Part shown: positions 45,966-56,399 of the stretch, piece by piece
How positions within the stretch are numbered: the stretch's first letter is position 1
How the letters are laid out: each line of letters starts with the position of its first letter
DNA from: Pictodentalium vernedei
Lineage: Eukaryota; Mollusca; Scaphopoda; Dentaliida; Dentaliidae
Reading direction: 5' to 3'
Length of the DNA stretch: 64,000 nucleotides
Assembly (NCBI GenBank): GCA_031216915.1
Contig: CM062292.1
Coordinates: 202,265,262 to 202,329,261 of the forward strand
The notes under the pieces: generated by a model
Databases searched by the model: none
The model's input: the letters and a program-made list of their open reading frames with translations, nothing else
What the model was told of the DNA's origin: nothing
Program-made: the position numbers and the translations under genes

Positions 45966-46750
45966 GCCAATATTTAATAATATTTTCGGGGACGAAACTG
46001 GCCCCTCTGCCCTTTAAACATAGCGCGCAAATGATTGAACTTGGCGCCGAGGTAACACTCCATCTGGATGTCCGGATAGGGACCTCGATCAATGCGTCCT
46101 AAATTTGAACTACTAATCATGAGGATGTTTTACAAACATCAGGAAGGCGCCAGTTCTTTTAGTCAAAATTAAATCCACTCTTATGCCCAAATCGGGAGAA
46201 TTTAGAATGTGCGGCCCGAGTTGCGGCTCGGTGATTTGACTTTCTGTGAGTACGATATTCCTGGTTGTACCATACTAAAAACAGAAGTAGGGGGAGGAGG
46301 AGAAGAAACAGAAGCAGGATAAGAAACAGAAGGAGAAGTATAGGAAGCAGGAGGAGTTCCAGTAAGAACACTAGAAGAACCGGAGAAAGAAGGCTGAGGA
46401 GGGGGAGAAGGAGGTAGAGGAGCAAGACGAGGCGAGACAACGTTACTCAATTTGCGAGCTTCTTCATTCACAATATGGAAGGAAAAGAAGAGGGAGAAGT
46501 GCTTTGTCTTGATCTTTTCTTACATTGCTTCTCGCGTTGGGGTAGAGGGACAACACGGGTGGGAGTTTGCTTGCTCCCTCCTGTATTGTTCCTTACTCCA
46601 GACGCTGGGCGAAGTTCCGAAATGTAAGGCTCATAGGCCGAAATCATCTTATCTTTCAACTCGTTTTTAAAGTTTTTTCGAGCCCAGATCAAGGCACGCG
46701 CCAAAGCGCCGTTGAAGTCTATTTTTTCCAAGCCATCAGGTGGCTGCATT
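45966..46750 (-). pseudogene. PLE 5' ORF region (proline/serine-rich), uncertain product
   Basis: Two overlapping frames on the minus strand. 46749-46468 starts MQPPDGLEKIDFNGALARAL and is basic at its end (KQCKKRSRQ). 46471-46202 is very rich in P and S (PRLAPLPPSPPPQPS) and ends NSGRTF. They sit where a PLE ORF should begin, just inside the 5' terminal repeat. I cannot name a domain; the frames probably belong to one decayed ORF. Confidence 0.5.
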
Positions 46751-46770
46751 GCTAAAGTGATCTTAGACTA

Positions 46771-46771
<1 letters not shown>

Positions 46772-46807
<36 letters not shown>

Positions 46808-46830
46808 TGTGTGTTAGTGTGTGTGTGTAT
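46772..46830. repeat. (TG)n microsatellite
   Basis: Uninterrupted TG repeats followed by GTGGGTGTGTGTG variants, at the inner edge of the PLE terminal repeat. Confidence 0.9.
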
Positions 46831-47357
46831 GTTTGAGGTTAAAAATTCGCACTGGCACAGACATTTCCTACTGACACGTTTTTTTTTCTTTTAATAGGCC
46901 GCCGAAAAATTGTTTTCATTTACTGAACCCTGATGGGTTTCAAACAAAACAAAAAATACATAAAATTGATTTAAACTAAGTGATGAGCTTAGGAACTGCA
47001 TGGTTAAACTGACTGGCAATAATTGATGTTATTCATTGATGGGCTCAAATTTAGTCCTTACAAGGATGTTACGCAAGCTTTTGTTTTTCTTTTTGGCGAT
47101 GACAGGTCGAAGATTCAAAGGTTCATTTAATTTAGCATTAGTTAAATTGAATTCATCTTTTAATATTTTTGCTATTTCAATATTCATTCTCTTGTATGTT
47201 AAAGTGAAAGGAATGATGGACCTCCTTTCGCATTCCCCCGTCTGATATGTTCATACCAAATGGCCTGAGGGTTTGAAGGGTATTGATCCAAAAAACTTCA
47301 CGTTTTTTTTTAAATTCGTCCGTTTCTTCTAATGAATCTTCATCTGGTGGTTTTTCA
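46772..47357 (-). repeat. PLE terminal direct repeat, 5' copy
   Basis: Direct copy of 41645-42196 with a (TG)n tract at 46772-46830. It stops inside the ORF-end homology (CTGGTGGTTTTTCA, 47344-47357). A second TG/G tract follows at 47368-47430. Confidence 0.85.
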
Positions 47358-47367
47358 GTGTTGTTGT

Positions 47368-47371
47368 CAGG

Positions 47372-47402
<31 letters not shown>

Positions 47403-47860
47403 GTGAGTGAGTGTGACAGTGTGTGTGTTCAACAGTATATACAGTTACACTGAATTAAAGTGTAGAGGTTATACAATTTAGCCCTTTATCTCAACGGATG
47501 TTAGTCAGCTCTCACTTGTGAAAGCGGTAAGTGGTCTCTTCTCATTGTGAATAGGAGATTAATAAATAATTCCCATCACCGTAGACTTTGGCTGGTCTAT
47601 ATTTGTTTTTTTTTTTTTTTCATTTTCACATAATGGAAAAAGCACAATTCCCATCAGCATTACCAGGGCTTTGAAAAGTCGTAGACTTGGCTGGTTTAAA
47701 ATTGTCTATTCTTTTGTCATCTATACCGGTACTCACTCCTTTTTGCAAGTTGACACTATATAGTGTTCAGTTAATAGTGCCAGCTGTCCCTGTCTGAGAT
47801 TGTCCCATAATTGGAATCTTACCCGTCATCGGAAACAGACCTGTGTCACCTATACTCACT
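47368..47860. other. Spacer with TG and G tracts
   Basis: GTGTGTGTGTGTGGGGGGG (47370-47403) and a T tract (47608-47622). No gene seen. Confidence 0.4.
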
Positions 47861-48010
47861 TTTTTTCTCATCGTCGACCACTACTCCCAGGAACGCCTCC
47901 ACGGAGTCCGTAATGCTTACCTCCTCGTCGAAACCCTGGTCCGAAGAAGTCAGAGGAGAAAGAGTGGGAGGATCGGGTGGATCGCCGTCCGAGTCAACCT
48001 CCTGTGCCAT
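47861..48010 (-). CDS. Possible first coding exon of an unidentified acidic protein
   Basis: ATG at 48010 opens exactly 50 codons (MAQEVDSDGDPPDPPTLSPL..., ending GVVVDDEKK). It is rich in D/E/P/S and ends at a strong donor, AAAA|GTGAGT, at 47861/47860. An alternative donor GAG|GTAAGC lies inside, at about 47920. The acidic, low-complexity N-terminus followed by a consensus donor looks like a host first exon and unlike the surrounding transposon fragments. No downstream exon was found, and the protein was not recognised. Upstream minus-strand frames (to 48274) are continuous but derive from a repeated noncoding block. Confidence 0.35.
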
Positions 48011-48059
48011 AGACTGATCCGCCCTCCTCCACCCCCGGATGGTTAGAGTAACTAGAATA

Positions 48060-48540
48060 ACGTCTGTAATAGGTAGAAAAATTGGGATTCTAGAAAAATC
48101 AGTACTCCAGTTTAATAGAACACACCCTATAGCATTACGCGCTACTCTTACAAACACAAAATGGGGCTTCATCAAGCCCGTTTCGGTGATTTCAAACAGT
48201 TTTGATTGATTTGGGAAATTGTAGGGTCTATTTGGGCAATTATATTGGCTCGTATACAAAGGAACGCGTCTCATAGCACTTTGTGCTACTCTTATAAACC
48301 CAAAATGGGAGAATCCATACCAAATAAAGTCCGTTTCGGTAGTTTGGAGTTGATTTTGGTGATTTGGCGGGAATGTTGTTTGTGGGCATTAGATTTACTC
48401 TTATACAAAGGAACATACCTTCCGAACATACCCCCGTTCTTTAAGAAGCCACCCAGGGTCATATCAACCACGTACCGCCATAGAAACCAAGATGACGGCA
48501 TCCAATATACAAAATAGACGACGGAAACACCCTTACAACA
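48060..48540. repeat. Two diverged ~155-bp direct repeats
   Basis: Units share GCTACTCTTA-AAAC-CAAAATGGG, CCGTTTCGGT, TTTGATT/TTTGGTGATTTG and TATACAAAGGAAC, at about 48140-48262 and 48290-48415. No known family. Confidence 0.5.
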
Positions 48541-48779
48541 CGCTCTGGCCATATGCACTGATACCACGTAACACTATGGGGTAACGTCACAAGATGGCCG
48601 CTCACGCCGGCTAGCATGACAACCAAACATGATGTCACTGGGTCACGTGACATGATGTCACTTCCAAGGTCCACTACCGAGGTTCACAATCCAAGGGGTG
48701 AAACAAGCAAGCTATACTACTACTACCTTTCATTTTTTATCCCCCACACCACAGAGTCACTTTTCGGGAGATTCAAACT
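48541..48779. other. Unassigned spacer
   Basis: Short repeated GATGTCACT and GTCACGTGAC motifs near 48630-48662. No gene seen. Confidence 0.4.
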
Positions 48780-49615
48780 GACAGATCATCGAACATTATA
48801 GGTGTTATTTAGAGGTTCAATTCTCCTCCCAAAGCAGATATTGACATTTTCCCCCGGAAACTCAATGAAATAATATTAACAGATAAAGTAAATTAGGACA
48901 AGGAACCGGCATATATTATCGGTGACTTCAACACAGACTCTTAAAATTTGAAACATATATAAAAAAAAACTAGAGATTACATCAATTTAGTGTTCAGTCA
49001 GGGTTTCTTACCACAAAAAAAAACAAAGTCATCTAGAGCAACAGAACATTCAACTACATTAATTCATCACATCTTAAGCAACAGCATTACACTACCAATC
49101 AAACCAGGCGTAATCATTAAACAGAATTTTTGGCACTTCCTACTACGAAACAAAAATACCAAAACGTGAACATACAGAGTCCATAATGTTACAGAGAAAA
49201 AAAACGAAGACAGTGTTCCTCGTTTTTGGACTATTCTCTCTGCGAGGTAGATTTCTCTGATGTAATGGATCTTAACTGCTCAACTCAGCATATGGACCAT
49301 TTCTATATATATTGTATCAACACTTTTAGGGACGCATTTCCTCTGCGACAATTTCGTCCAAAGAAAAAAAATATGAAAATAAAAAATATTGCCAAATATT
49401 TAATGAAGTTGAGAAACAAAGCAAAGCAATGTACTACAAGAGTGTACTTGCAACTATAGAAAAAATAATATGCGCGAAACATGGGAAATCCCAAATGCTG
49501 TAATAAACAAGGCAAAGACAGTTGCGAAATTTCCATCCCATTTAGTCATGGCGACAATGAAATTGATAATCCGCGCAACATTGCTCAATAATTTTTCTCA
49601 AATATAAGTAAGCCT
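48780..49615 (+). pseudogene. LINE endonuclease and pre-RT fragment (CR1/Jockey-like)
   Basis: Plus-strand frames give KLNEIILTDKVN, then AYIIGDFNTDS, the GDFN catalytic box of the apurinic-type endonuclease. FSQGFLPQKKTKSSRATEHS and TLIHHILSNS follow, in the order found after the box. Beyond 49200 come RPKKKNMKIKNIAKYL and, in shifting frames, AVINKAKTVAKFPSH and GDNEIDNPRNIA, the linker before the RT. No RT follows, and it ends at a SINE-like tail at about 49640. Multiple stops and shifts make it dead. Confidence 0.65.
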
Positions 49616-50815
49616 CGGGTGCATAAAAGTGACGTTAAAAACAGTAAATAGATAAATGAATAAATAAATAATTGCGTATGATACCCAACGATCTTCTAAT
49701 CTCGTCGCAGTATTTCTGCCTACTAGATCCAGTCAAATAGTGTCTGGGGTAGATTATACTGCTCTGGTCAGTGGTGGGGGTTAGGGTGTGGTTAGGAGAC
49801 TGAAACACACAGAAGCCATGAAGTCCATATTATTTCCAAAACCCAAACTAGTCCAAGAAATATTGAGACCCCAACGTTTGATCCAGAGCGTTTTGTTGAC
49901 AGCATTCAGTTGTGTTCATTGGGGTTGCTGCTCTATTTATGATGAGGCACGTTTAACCTCTCAACAGGAGAGCAAGGCAGTACGTGATCGACATTGGTTT
50001 GCTCCATATCGCTGGCGTACATTGTATATGCATGTATGAGTTCACTAGGAACGGAACCTGGGGAGGGGGCGTCAGCAACAGGTTTGACGACGTCCGTAGT
50101 TGATCTTTTGACTTTTTTTGATTGTGGGGTCTAACAGGCAAGCAGATACTATTCATATTAAGTCTGTAGATGCGTCCATTTGAGTGAGTTTGTAACGAAT
50201 TCCATTGTGGTAGACCTAGCCGACGGCGGTTTCTACATCGATTAGAAAAGAGATTTCTATCTCCATGAACTGACTTGAAACGAATAAAATCAACCAAACA
50301 TACATGTTCTGGCGCACTTTTCGGCTGAGGTAGGTCCATCGCTATTTACTAAAGAAACTGGTGGATTGTATATGATCGTTGAGTCTATTGGATGAGCGCC
50401 AATACATTGCAGGTCATGTTGAGGCGGCTGGTGAGTCAGTCAGGTTGGCTGGGTCCTTGCATGTCCAGTTTGGGAGTCACCACTCCCGTTACATGTCTGA
50501 TTTCTGACATTTTGGAAAGTAAGGCAGAGGAGAGGCAGGAGTTGAAAATATCGTTAAGTCGGCTGTTGAAGGAGCGTGGGAACAGCATGAGGATTTAGTA
50601 CCCTAACTAATTTCGGCTTCTTCGAGAGGGGTGGAGGGTGTAAACGTTTAAAAAAAGGACTATTAATGATTTCATTTCTCATGATGGGGGCCGCTCAGAC
50701 AATTAATGATTCATAAACGAGATTATAACCCTAAAGGTGTTAACATGACAATGAACACTAGCATTCCATAACATGGCAAAATGCCGAACACAAGTTGAAA
50801 AGTAATCAGCATGGG
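49616..50815. other. Unassigned DNA
   Basis: Begins with a SINE-tail-like GTGACGTTAAAAACAGTAAA and ATAAATAAATAA (49631-49672). ORFs 49953-50339 (minus, 128 codons) and 50392-50598 (plus) have no domain I recognise and are not supported as genes. Confidence 0.4.
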
Positions 50816-51064
50816 GTGCAGAGAAATTGCGAAATCTGCCCCGGAGAAGGCGGCCCCGGAAGAAGTCGGCCCACGAGAGATGTCGGCCCCGCAAACTACA
50901 GGAGAACTCGGCCCATAGGAGAAGTCGGCCCACGAGAGAAGTCAGCCCCACAAACTACAGGACTACTTCCAATGGTCTTGGGACCTGCTCTCTGCCATTT
51001 GATGAAATAAAATGCTGAGAAAAATCTCCCTCCCTATAATAAGAGTACCGTTTAGTTCAGCATT

Positions 51065-51300
51065 TTATTTCGTCAAATGGCCGAGAGCAGGTGCTGACGG
51101 TCCTGTAGGACAGTGGTCGAGTTCACTTTCTGCAGAGGGCGTGGGGGGGGGGGGGAAGATTAGGATGCTTCGATGGATGTGGACAAAACATAAGATGGCT
51201 TCTTTTGACTGAGTGGCAAAAAAAATTCCTTTTTGGGTTGGTGGGTTTTGTAAGATCCTTTCAAAGGACAAAAATGACAACATAACAGTTTTTTCAATAT
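51065..51300. other. Interior of array-ended element, with G tract
   Basis: G tract at 51144-51155. CATTTTATTTCATCAAATGG at 50995-51012 has an inverted match at 51060-51080 (CATTTTATTTCGTCAAATGG), a local foldback. No gene. Confidence 0.45.
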
Positions 51301-51477
51301 TTAATTAAGATTATAAAAAATAAGCAGTATTAACAGAGGAAAGAAGACATAAACGTAGCAGGTAATGTTGTCATCAGTAACCAAAAATAGGCAGTATTAA
51401 CAGAGGAAAACAGACATAAACGTACCAGTTAATGGGGTTATTAGTGACAATTATTTAATGAAATTTCGATACACTAA

Positions 51478-51962
51478 ATGTAGTCTTGTTTTTTAACCAT
51501 TGAAAATACCAGTACGTAACATTAATTCCTAAAAAGCCCAAAAGGCTTTCTAGGAACCGATGTTAGGTAGTTGTATTATCAGTGATAAAAAACAAGACAG
51601 CGTTATCACCTATTATTTACTGAAATTTCTGTACACTATTTCTGTATTCCGCCGTTTTGTCGATCCTTTAGTACACCACTGAGATGTATGAACAAATGTA
51701 GTCTTGTTTTTTTACCATTCAAAATACCAGTACGTAACATTAATTCCTAGAAAGCCCAAAGAGCTTTCTAGGAACTGGTGTGACGTACTGGTATTATCAG
51801 TGATAAAAAAACAAGACAGCGTTATCACCTATTATTTACTGAAATTTCGATATATTTCAGTATTTCGCCGTAATGTCGATCCTTAAGTACACCACTGAGA
51901 TGAATAAAAAAAATGTAGTCTTGTATTTTTACCATTCAAAATACCAGTACGTAACGTTGTAC
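51478..51962 (+). repeat. Palindrome-bearing ~217-bp tandem repeat
   Basis: GTAGTCTTGTTTTTTTACCATT starts near 51481, 51700 and 51915. The first two copies fold into hairpins pairing AATACCAGTACGT with ACGTACTGGTATT and TTCCTAGAAAGC with GCTTTCTAGGAA. The third is cut after the left arm. Units also share TATTATTTACTGAAATTTC and GTACACCACTGAGATG. Confidence 0.75.
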
Positions 51963-52330
51963 TGTGCAGACGTGAAAGTTCGTGGAAGATTTGTGCTTCA
52001 ATTCAATGTTGGATAAGTTTAGTTTGAAAATGTTGGATGAGTTATTTAATCTCATAATTTTTTTGATTTCTAACATAAAAGTGAATACAACCTTAATAAA
52101 ATGTATTCTATAATACTTCTCCCATGGGGCGCCTTCGTTTGGGGCCGACTTCTCCCATGTGCCGACTTCTCTTGTGAGCCGACTTTGTTTTGGGCCGACT
52201 TCTCTCGTGGGCCGACTTATCCCCTGGCTTCTCTTGTGGGCCGACTTTCTCTTGTGGGCCGACTTTGTTTTGAGCCGACTTCTCTCGTGGGCCGACTTCG
52301 TTTGGGGCCGACTACTCCTGTATTCATCAT

Positions 52331-52926
52331 CATGTTTGATTAAGAACTTTATGCATCACAAACTTGTATAACAGTAAACCACACATACAACAGCACCCAC
52401 GATTAAAAGATCTAATTGCCGAACTCCAGATGGACAGAAAGTTTAACCCATCTAATCACCTAACCCAGGCGGTACGCGCAGAGCTTCAACTAACAAAAGA
52501 AAATGGGGTGGGGGGGGGGGGGGAGACGTCAGTGCCCGACGGCTCGATCATATCGCCTATTTGGGACATTCCTAATTGCGCTTCAAAGACTTGTGCGCTA
52601 CAAATATACTTTTCATTGATAAACATACAACAATTACACGCCAGCTAGGTAGAGGCGCCCGACTATCTGGGTGCTTTCAACGGATTATGGTCATAAAAAG
52701 CATTTGTTATTAGTTACTGGCTCCCTGGGTGTGGAATTATACCAATATATCGAGTTGGGCATTTATTGAACTTTCTGATCTGTGTTTATTTTTGTCGGGC
52801 AAGCAAGAGATTTTGCCCAACGGGGTACTCCAAAGCGTATGTATATTTTCGTCGAGCAAGCAACGACGTCTGTCCAACTTGGTATTGCATAATTTCTTGC
52901 CAACATCTGCCCGAAGAAACGAATTA
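52331..52926. other. Unassigned spacer with G tract
   Basis: G tract 52508-52522. A GTCGGGCAAGCAA/CGTCGAGCAAGCAA near-repeat lies at about 52795-52864. No gene seen. Confidence 0.4.
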
Positions 52927-53339
52927 CACCCAAACCGTCCGCTGACCGAACCGTCTTCTGCAATTTGACCCAAACCGGCCGCTACATTTTGACCCAAATC
53001 GGCCGCTAATGGACCCAAACCGTCCTCTAGAAAAATTATTTATTCCCATCTTTTTTTTTTTAATATTGTAAACCGAATTTTTATTATTTTGAGTAAATAA
53101 TAAGTTATTTTCGAAAGTTTGAGAGTTTTTCAAAATCATTTTTCGTTTTTGTTTTCGATAATTATTTATCACTAGTTGTTTGCCTCTCGTTATCTCTGTG
53201 TTCTTGTTTGTGTTGTCTTAGTAGTTATTGAGTAAACATTATTTTAGTATATTTAATTAATTGTGATTAATTGTGAAATGTTTGTTTCGTTATCTCTGTG
53301 TAATAACTCTTTGACCAGCCGCTGATTTGTCGCGGTCCT

Positions 53340-55140
53340 CATAAGAGAAGGCCATCATTCTCCCTGCACCCCACCCCCTCTTCCCCTCCTCTCCTCCCAG
53401 CATTCAGATATAAACTGCTTAATAGTGTCCCTCACTTCATCTTTTTCAATTTCTTCAATAAGCATTCCTACCCTCTCCCTCGTGTCCCCCTTCAGCCATC
53501 TATCCTTTGTTTCTTCACCCCACTTCTGCATTATTCTTCCAGTAAATTTTATTCTATGAGGTATATACTGTGGGCATTCCAAGAAAAAATGTTCCAGGGT
53601 CTCCACTACTCCAGAGTGGCACATTTGGCATCCCTTTTCCCCATCTCTCCCAATTTTTCCCCGAAGCTCCAGTGATCTTGATCTCAGTTTGAACAGCAGT
53701 GACCCTCCAAAGGTGCCATCTAGGTACTTCTCAAAAGCTGGCTTTTCTTTATATTGTAACCCCTGCAGTGATCTTTTCACGCTAACCCCTGCTCGCCAGT
53801 TTCGATTGCAATCTTCCATGACTCTCTCTTTGACAAACCTTTTGCCTTCTTTCATTCCTACTTCTATGTTTGTGACCTCTATAGAGTAATTGTCCATTAG
53901 TTCCCTCACATGTTTTGACCACCCCGTTTCTATATTAGAATTCCAAATGGTATCGAGCATCAATTTGCACCACCGGTTGTCAGGCAGGTTTCTCAAGTAG
54001 TTAAAGTAACACAGTTTTCCCAAATCTACCCTGTCCTTGATTTTCATCCACCCAAGCTCCCCCCTTACTGCTTCCAAAGCTGCAGCATTACTCGACCCTG
54101 TTATCCATCTGCCGGCATCATTTTGAGTATTTTCCAACTTCTTAATAACGGTTTGGTTTAATGGAATCACGTCCGTGCCATACGTTATACTTGGTAAACC
54201 CACCCTCTCCCACAGTGTTTTCCCCACAAAGACCTTGTTGAAACTATTTTTCCCTAAAAGTTTTAGTTGGTTCAGAATTCTTTTCCCCTTCAGAATCAGT
54301 TTGGCTGAGTAATTTCTGTACACCCCTCTTCCCGTTATATTTATGCTTACCCCTAGATACTCATACTCTCCCGTTTCTCCTACAGTGATTTGTTTGCTTT
54401 CCCCTTCGGGGATTGAGAACTCCCCCACTCTCCATCTCTTTGTCATATCTACCTTGCGTCCAACGGGTATTACCTTGCTTTTATTTTCATTTAGTTCGAG
54501 CCGCCAAGTGTTCCCATATCTACCAACAATTTCCAGCAGTTTCTCTAGCCCCTGTTCAGTTCTAGACATTAACACCATGTCGTCCGCAAAGAATAAGCCT
54601 GGTATCTTTATGTCTCCAACATTTACCCCCTCCGCACTCTGAATTAGTTCGTCCCCTAAATCTTTAACATACAATGCAAACAAAATCGGTGAAAAGATAC
54701 ACCCCTGCTTGAGGCCTATATCCATAGGGACTCGTTTTGTAGTGATACTCCCTAGACTGAGTTGGCTTTGCACATCTGTATACAGTGCTTTCATGATTCC
54801 CACAAAGTCACCCCCCAGTCCGATGCCCTCGAGCTTTCGCCACATACCTTCCCTCCACACTCGGTCGTACGCTTTTTTCACATCTAGAAATGCCAGGAAC
54901 ATCTTTTTCTTTTCAGCCTTTGTTGATTCTATCAGTTGGGTGAGTGTAAATAGGTGATCAGTGACTCTTCGTCCTTTCCTGAAACCATTTTGAATTTCTC
55001 CTAAAAAACCTTTCTCTTCAATAACTTCCTCTAGTCTACCGTATATGACCTTACAGAATACTTTCCGATGTTACTACTAACTGATATCCCCCTATAGTTA
55101 TCTAGAACTTCCTTATCCCCCTTTTTGTGATACTTGTTTG
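53340..55140 (-). mobile_element. 5'-truncated non-LTR retrotransposon (LINE)
   Basis: Carries the RT ORF and a short 3' end (about 53300-53354). On both sides lies CTTGTTTGT-TTGT-TAGTAGTTATTGAG followed by TAAACATTAT (53203-53242 and 55133-55172). This is an imperfect ~40-bp direct repeat that could be a long target duplication or pre-existing tandem repeats. Upstream coding is lost at about 55140. Confidence 0.7.
53355..55070 (-). CDS. LINE ORF2 fragment: reverse transcriptase with C-terminal zinc motif
   Basis: Target-primed reverse transcription of a non-LTR retrotransposon. The longest clean frame is open from 55070 to 53355; the ATG at 54902 (515 aa) is internal to the RT and not the real start. 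From that ATG, LAFLDVKKAYDRVW (residues 3-16) is RT motif A, DIGLKQGCIFSPILFALY (61-78) motif B, FFADDMVLMS (104-113) the catalytic box, and YLGV (182-185) the following motif. CQMC...EHFFLEC (C425, C428, H438, C443) is the CCHC finger common at LINE C-termini. Before 55070 the frame continues as FRKGRRVTDHLFTL and, after a one-base shift near 55065, KKGDKEVLDNYRGIS, so one indel marks it as damaged. The endonuclease domain is absent (5' truncation). The clade was not resolved. It is by far the longest open frame in the window, which suggests a recent insertion. Confidence 0.8.
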   Translation of the reverse strand, partial: HRKVFCKVIYGRLEEVIEEKGFLGEIQNGFRKGRRVTDHLFTLTQLIESTKAEKKKMFLAFLDVKKAYDRVWREGMWRKLEGIGLGGDFVGIMKALYTDVQSQLSLGSITTKRVPMDIGLKQGCIFSPILFALYVKDLGDELIQSAEGVNVGDIKIPGLFFADDMVLMSRTEQGLEKLLEIVGRYGNTWRLELNENKSKVIPVGRKVDMTKRWRVGEFSIPEGESKQITVGETGEYEYLGVSINITGRGVYRNYSAKLILKGKRILNQLKLLGKNSFNKVFVGKTLWERVGLPSITYGTDVIPLNQTVIKKLENTQNDAGRWITGSSNAAALEAVRGELGWMKIKDRVDLGKLCYFNYLRNLPDNRWCKLMLDTIWNSNIETGWSKHVRELMDNYSIEVTNIEVGMKEGKRFVKERVMEDCNRNWRAGVSVKRSLQGLQYKEKPAFEKYLDGTFGGSLLFKLRSRSLELRGKIGRDGEKGCQMCHSGVVETLEHFFLECPQYIPHRIKFTGRIMQKWGEETKDRWLKGDTRERVGMLIEEIEKDEVRDTIKQFISECWEERRGRGGGVQGE

Positions 55141-55159
55141 TATTGTACTAGTAGTTATT

Positions 55160-55525
55160 GAGTAAACATTATCATATCTAACCTAGCGACAGTTCATGAA
55201 TATTATTTTGTTACCAAATGTTCAACATCTGGTAGTAAAATAATATTTATAAACATTGCTCTGACAAGTATTCAAAATTTAACGTTAATTATTCATATCT
55301 AACCTAGCGACAGTTCATAAATATAATTTTGTTATCAAATGTTCACATCTGGTAGTTAAAATAATATTTATAAATGTCGCTCCGACAGTTATTTAAAATT
55401 GCGTTAAGTTATTTATATTAAAGATCAAATTTAAACGTCGCTCCGACAATAATTTATTTAAAATTATTCAAATTTAACCTAACGACAGTTCATAAATATA
55501 TCGTTATGTTATCAAATGTATTATA
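55160..55525 (+). repeat. ~121-bp AT-rich tandem repeat inside array-ended element
   Basis: TATCTAACCTAGCGACAGTT at 55174 and 55295, and a diverged copy at about 55465. Each holds an inverted pair AATATTATTTT-TTACCA / TGGTA-AAATAATATT. Confidence 0.65.
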
Positions 55526-55803
55526 TGTTACTATATTTTTCAGAACATTTTTGTTGACAATGTATCATACGTTTGTATACTTTTCGAAGGAAGTGTTAAA
55601 AATAAAAGAAAATATTGTGAACATATCATTCCTTTTTCTTGTTTCCCACATAGACCTAATGGTCACCACAATTTCTAGAGGACAGTATGGGCCAGACTGC
55701 ATAGAGGACGGTTCGGGTGCTGTGGAGGACGGTTTGGGCTAAATGTAACGGCCTATTTGGGTCAGATTGCAGATGACGCTTCGGTCAGAGGACGGTTTGG
55801 GTG

Positions 55804-56399
55804 TTTCCCGATGAATCCCATGATCAGGAGATCTTTTTTTCGGGGGGGGGGGGGGGGGGTGCTCAAATGCAGCTACAGCTCTCTCCACCTTCTTATCTCC
55901 TCTCTCTCATCTCACCATGATGCAAAACATTGGGCATCTGTCGCTGGGCCGGTGCTCTTTTTCCTAAATAATTTCGTGTTCTAAGATCGACTTTTGCTGC
56001 TTAATTATTTGTAGCAGTTTCACCTTCTCAACAGCAGATTTTGGGAAGCTTGTGTTTGGTTTCTGTGCCAATGTGGACCGGGGGAATTTAACATCCCCTT
56101 ACACAAAAAACCCAACTAAACCCTCTTGCGACCCAGCCCCTTCGCGGCGTGTTCCACATCGTTAATCGGTGTAACTGTATGGACTTGTCCATGAATTGTT
56201 ATCATTTTCAAGAAAAGAAAAAGACAATAAAAACATCAATGATCAAACCCATGATTTCGAGCAAAGATTTTGGCATCGACCATCAGAAGATTCGAGACAC
56301 AACAGTATCAACCATGAGACAAGGCCGAAAAGTGTCGGGCTAACAAGAAATGGGCTGAGAAGCCCGAGGACAGTCTGAAATGCCGGAAAATAAGGTATG
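55804..56399. other. Unassigned spacer
   Basis: G tract 55840-55859. No gene or known repeat recognised. Confidence 0.4.

Larger units (their letters stand above)
41645..47357 (-). mobile_element. Penelope-like retroelement (PLE) with direct terminal repeats, split by a MULE
   Basis: The same ~550-bp sequence lies in direct orientation at 41645-42196 and about 46772-47357. Between them, minus-strand frames encode in order an N-terminal region, a Penelope-type RT and a GIY-YIG endonuclease. Direct pseudo-LTR-like repeats and a GIY-YIG domain after the RT are both known PLE traits. Each terminal repeat overlaps the last codons of the ORF (EKPP..DSLEET.EF). A TG microsatellite lies in or next to the repeats. 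The element is broken by several frameshifts and by the MULE at 42604-44088. Confidence 0.85.
50837..52330. mobile_element. Element with terminal inverted tandem arrays, GTCGGCCCACGAGAGAA motif
   Basis: The left end (50837-50965) is a plus-strand array of GTCGGCCCACGAGAGAA and GTCGGCCCC-CAAACTA units of about 17 bp. The right end (52118-52320) is the same array in reverse complement (TTCTCTCGTGGGCCGAC, TTCGTTTGGGGCCGAC). The interior has three palindrome-bearing tandem units and no coding region. No target duplication was identified. Confidence 0.7.
52927..55803. mobile_element. Element with terminal inverted tandem arrays, CCCAAACCGTCC motif, carrying a LINE
   Basis: The left array (52927-53035) begins CACCCAAACCGTCC and includes GACCCAAACCGGCCGCTA units. 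The right array (55674-55803) is its reverse complement, starting TCTAGAGGACAG and ending GGACGGTTTGGGTG. The two align over their whole length with one extra unit on the right. The interior has AT-rich tandem repeats (55160-55525) and a 5'-truncated LINE (53355-55140). No transposase of its own is seen. Confidence 0.75.

Noticed and set aside
46159-46440. Leucine-rich minus-strand ORF that looks like a membrane segment
   Set aside because: It is the alternative frame of the P/S-rich PLE 5' region; CTC/CTT codons arise from the same purine-rich strand.
49953-50339. 128-codon minus-strand ORF
   Set aside because: No domain, no neighbouring exon or repeat support; not distinguishable from chance.
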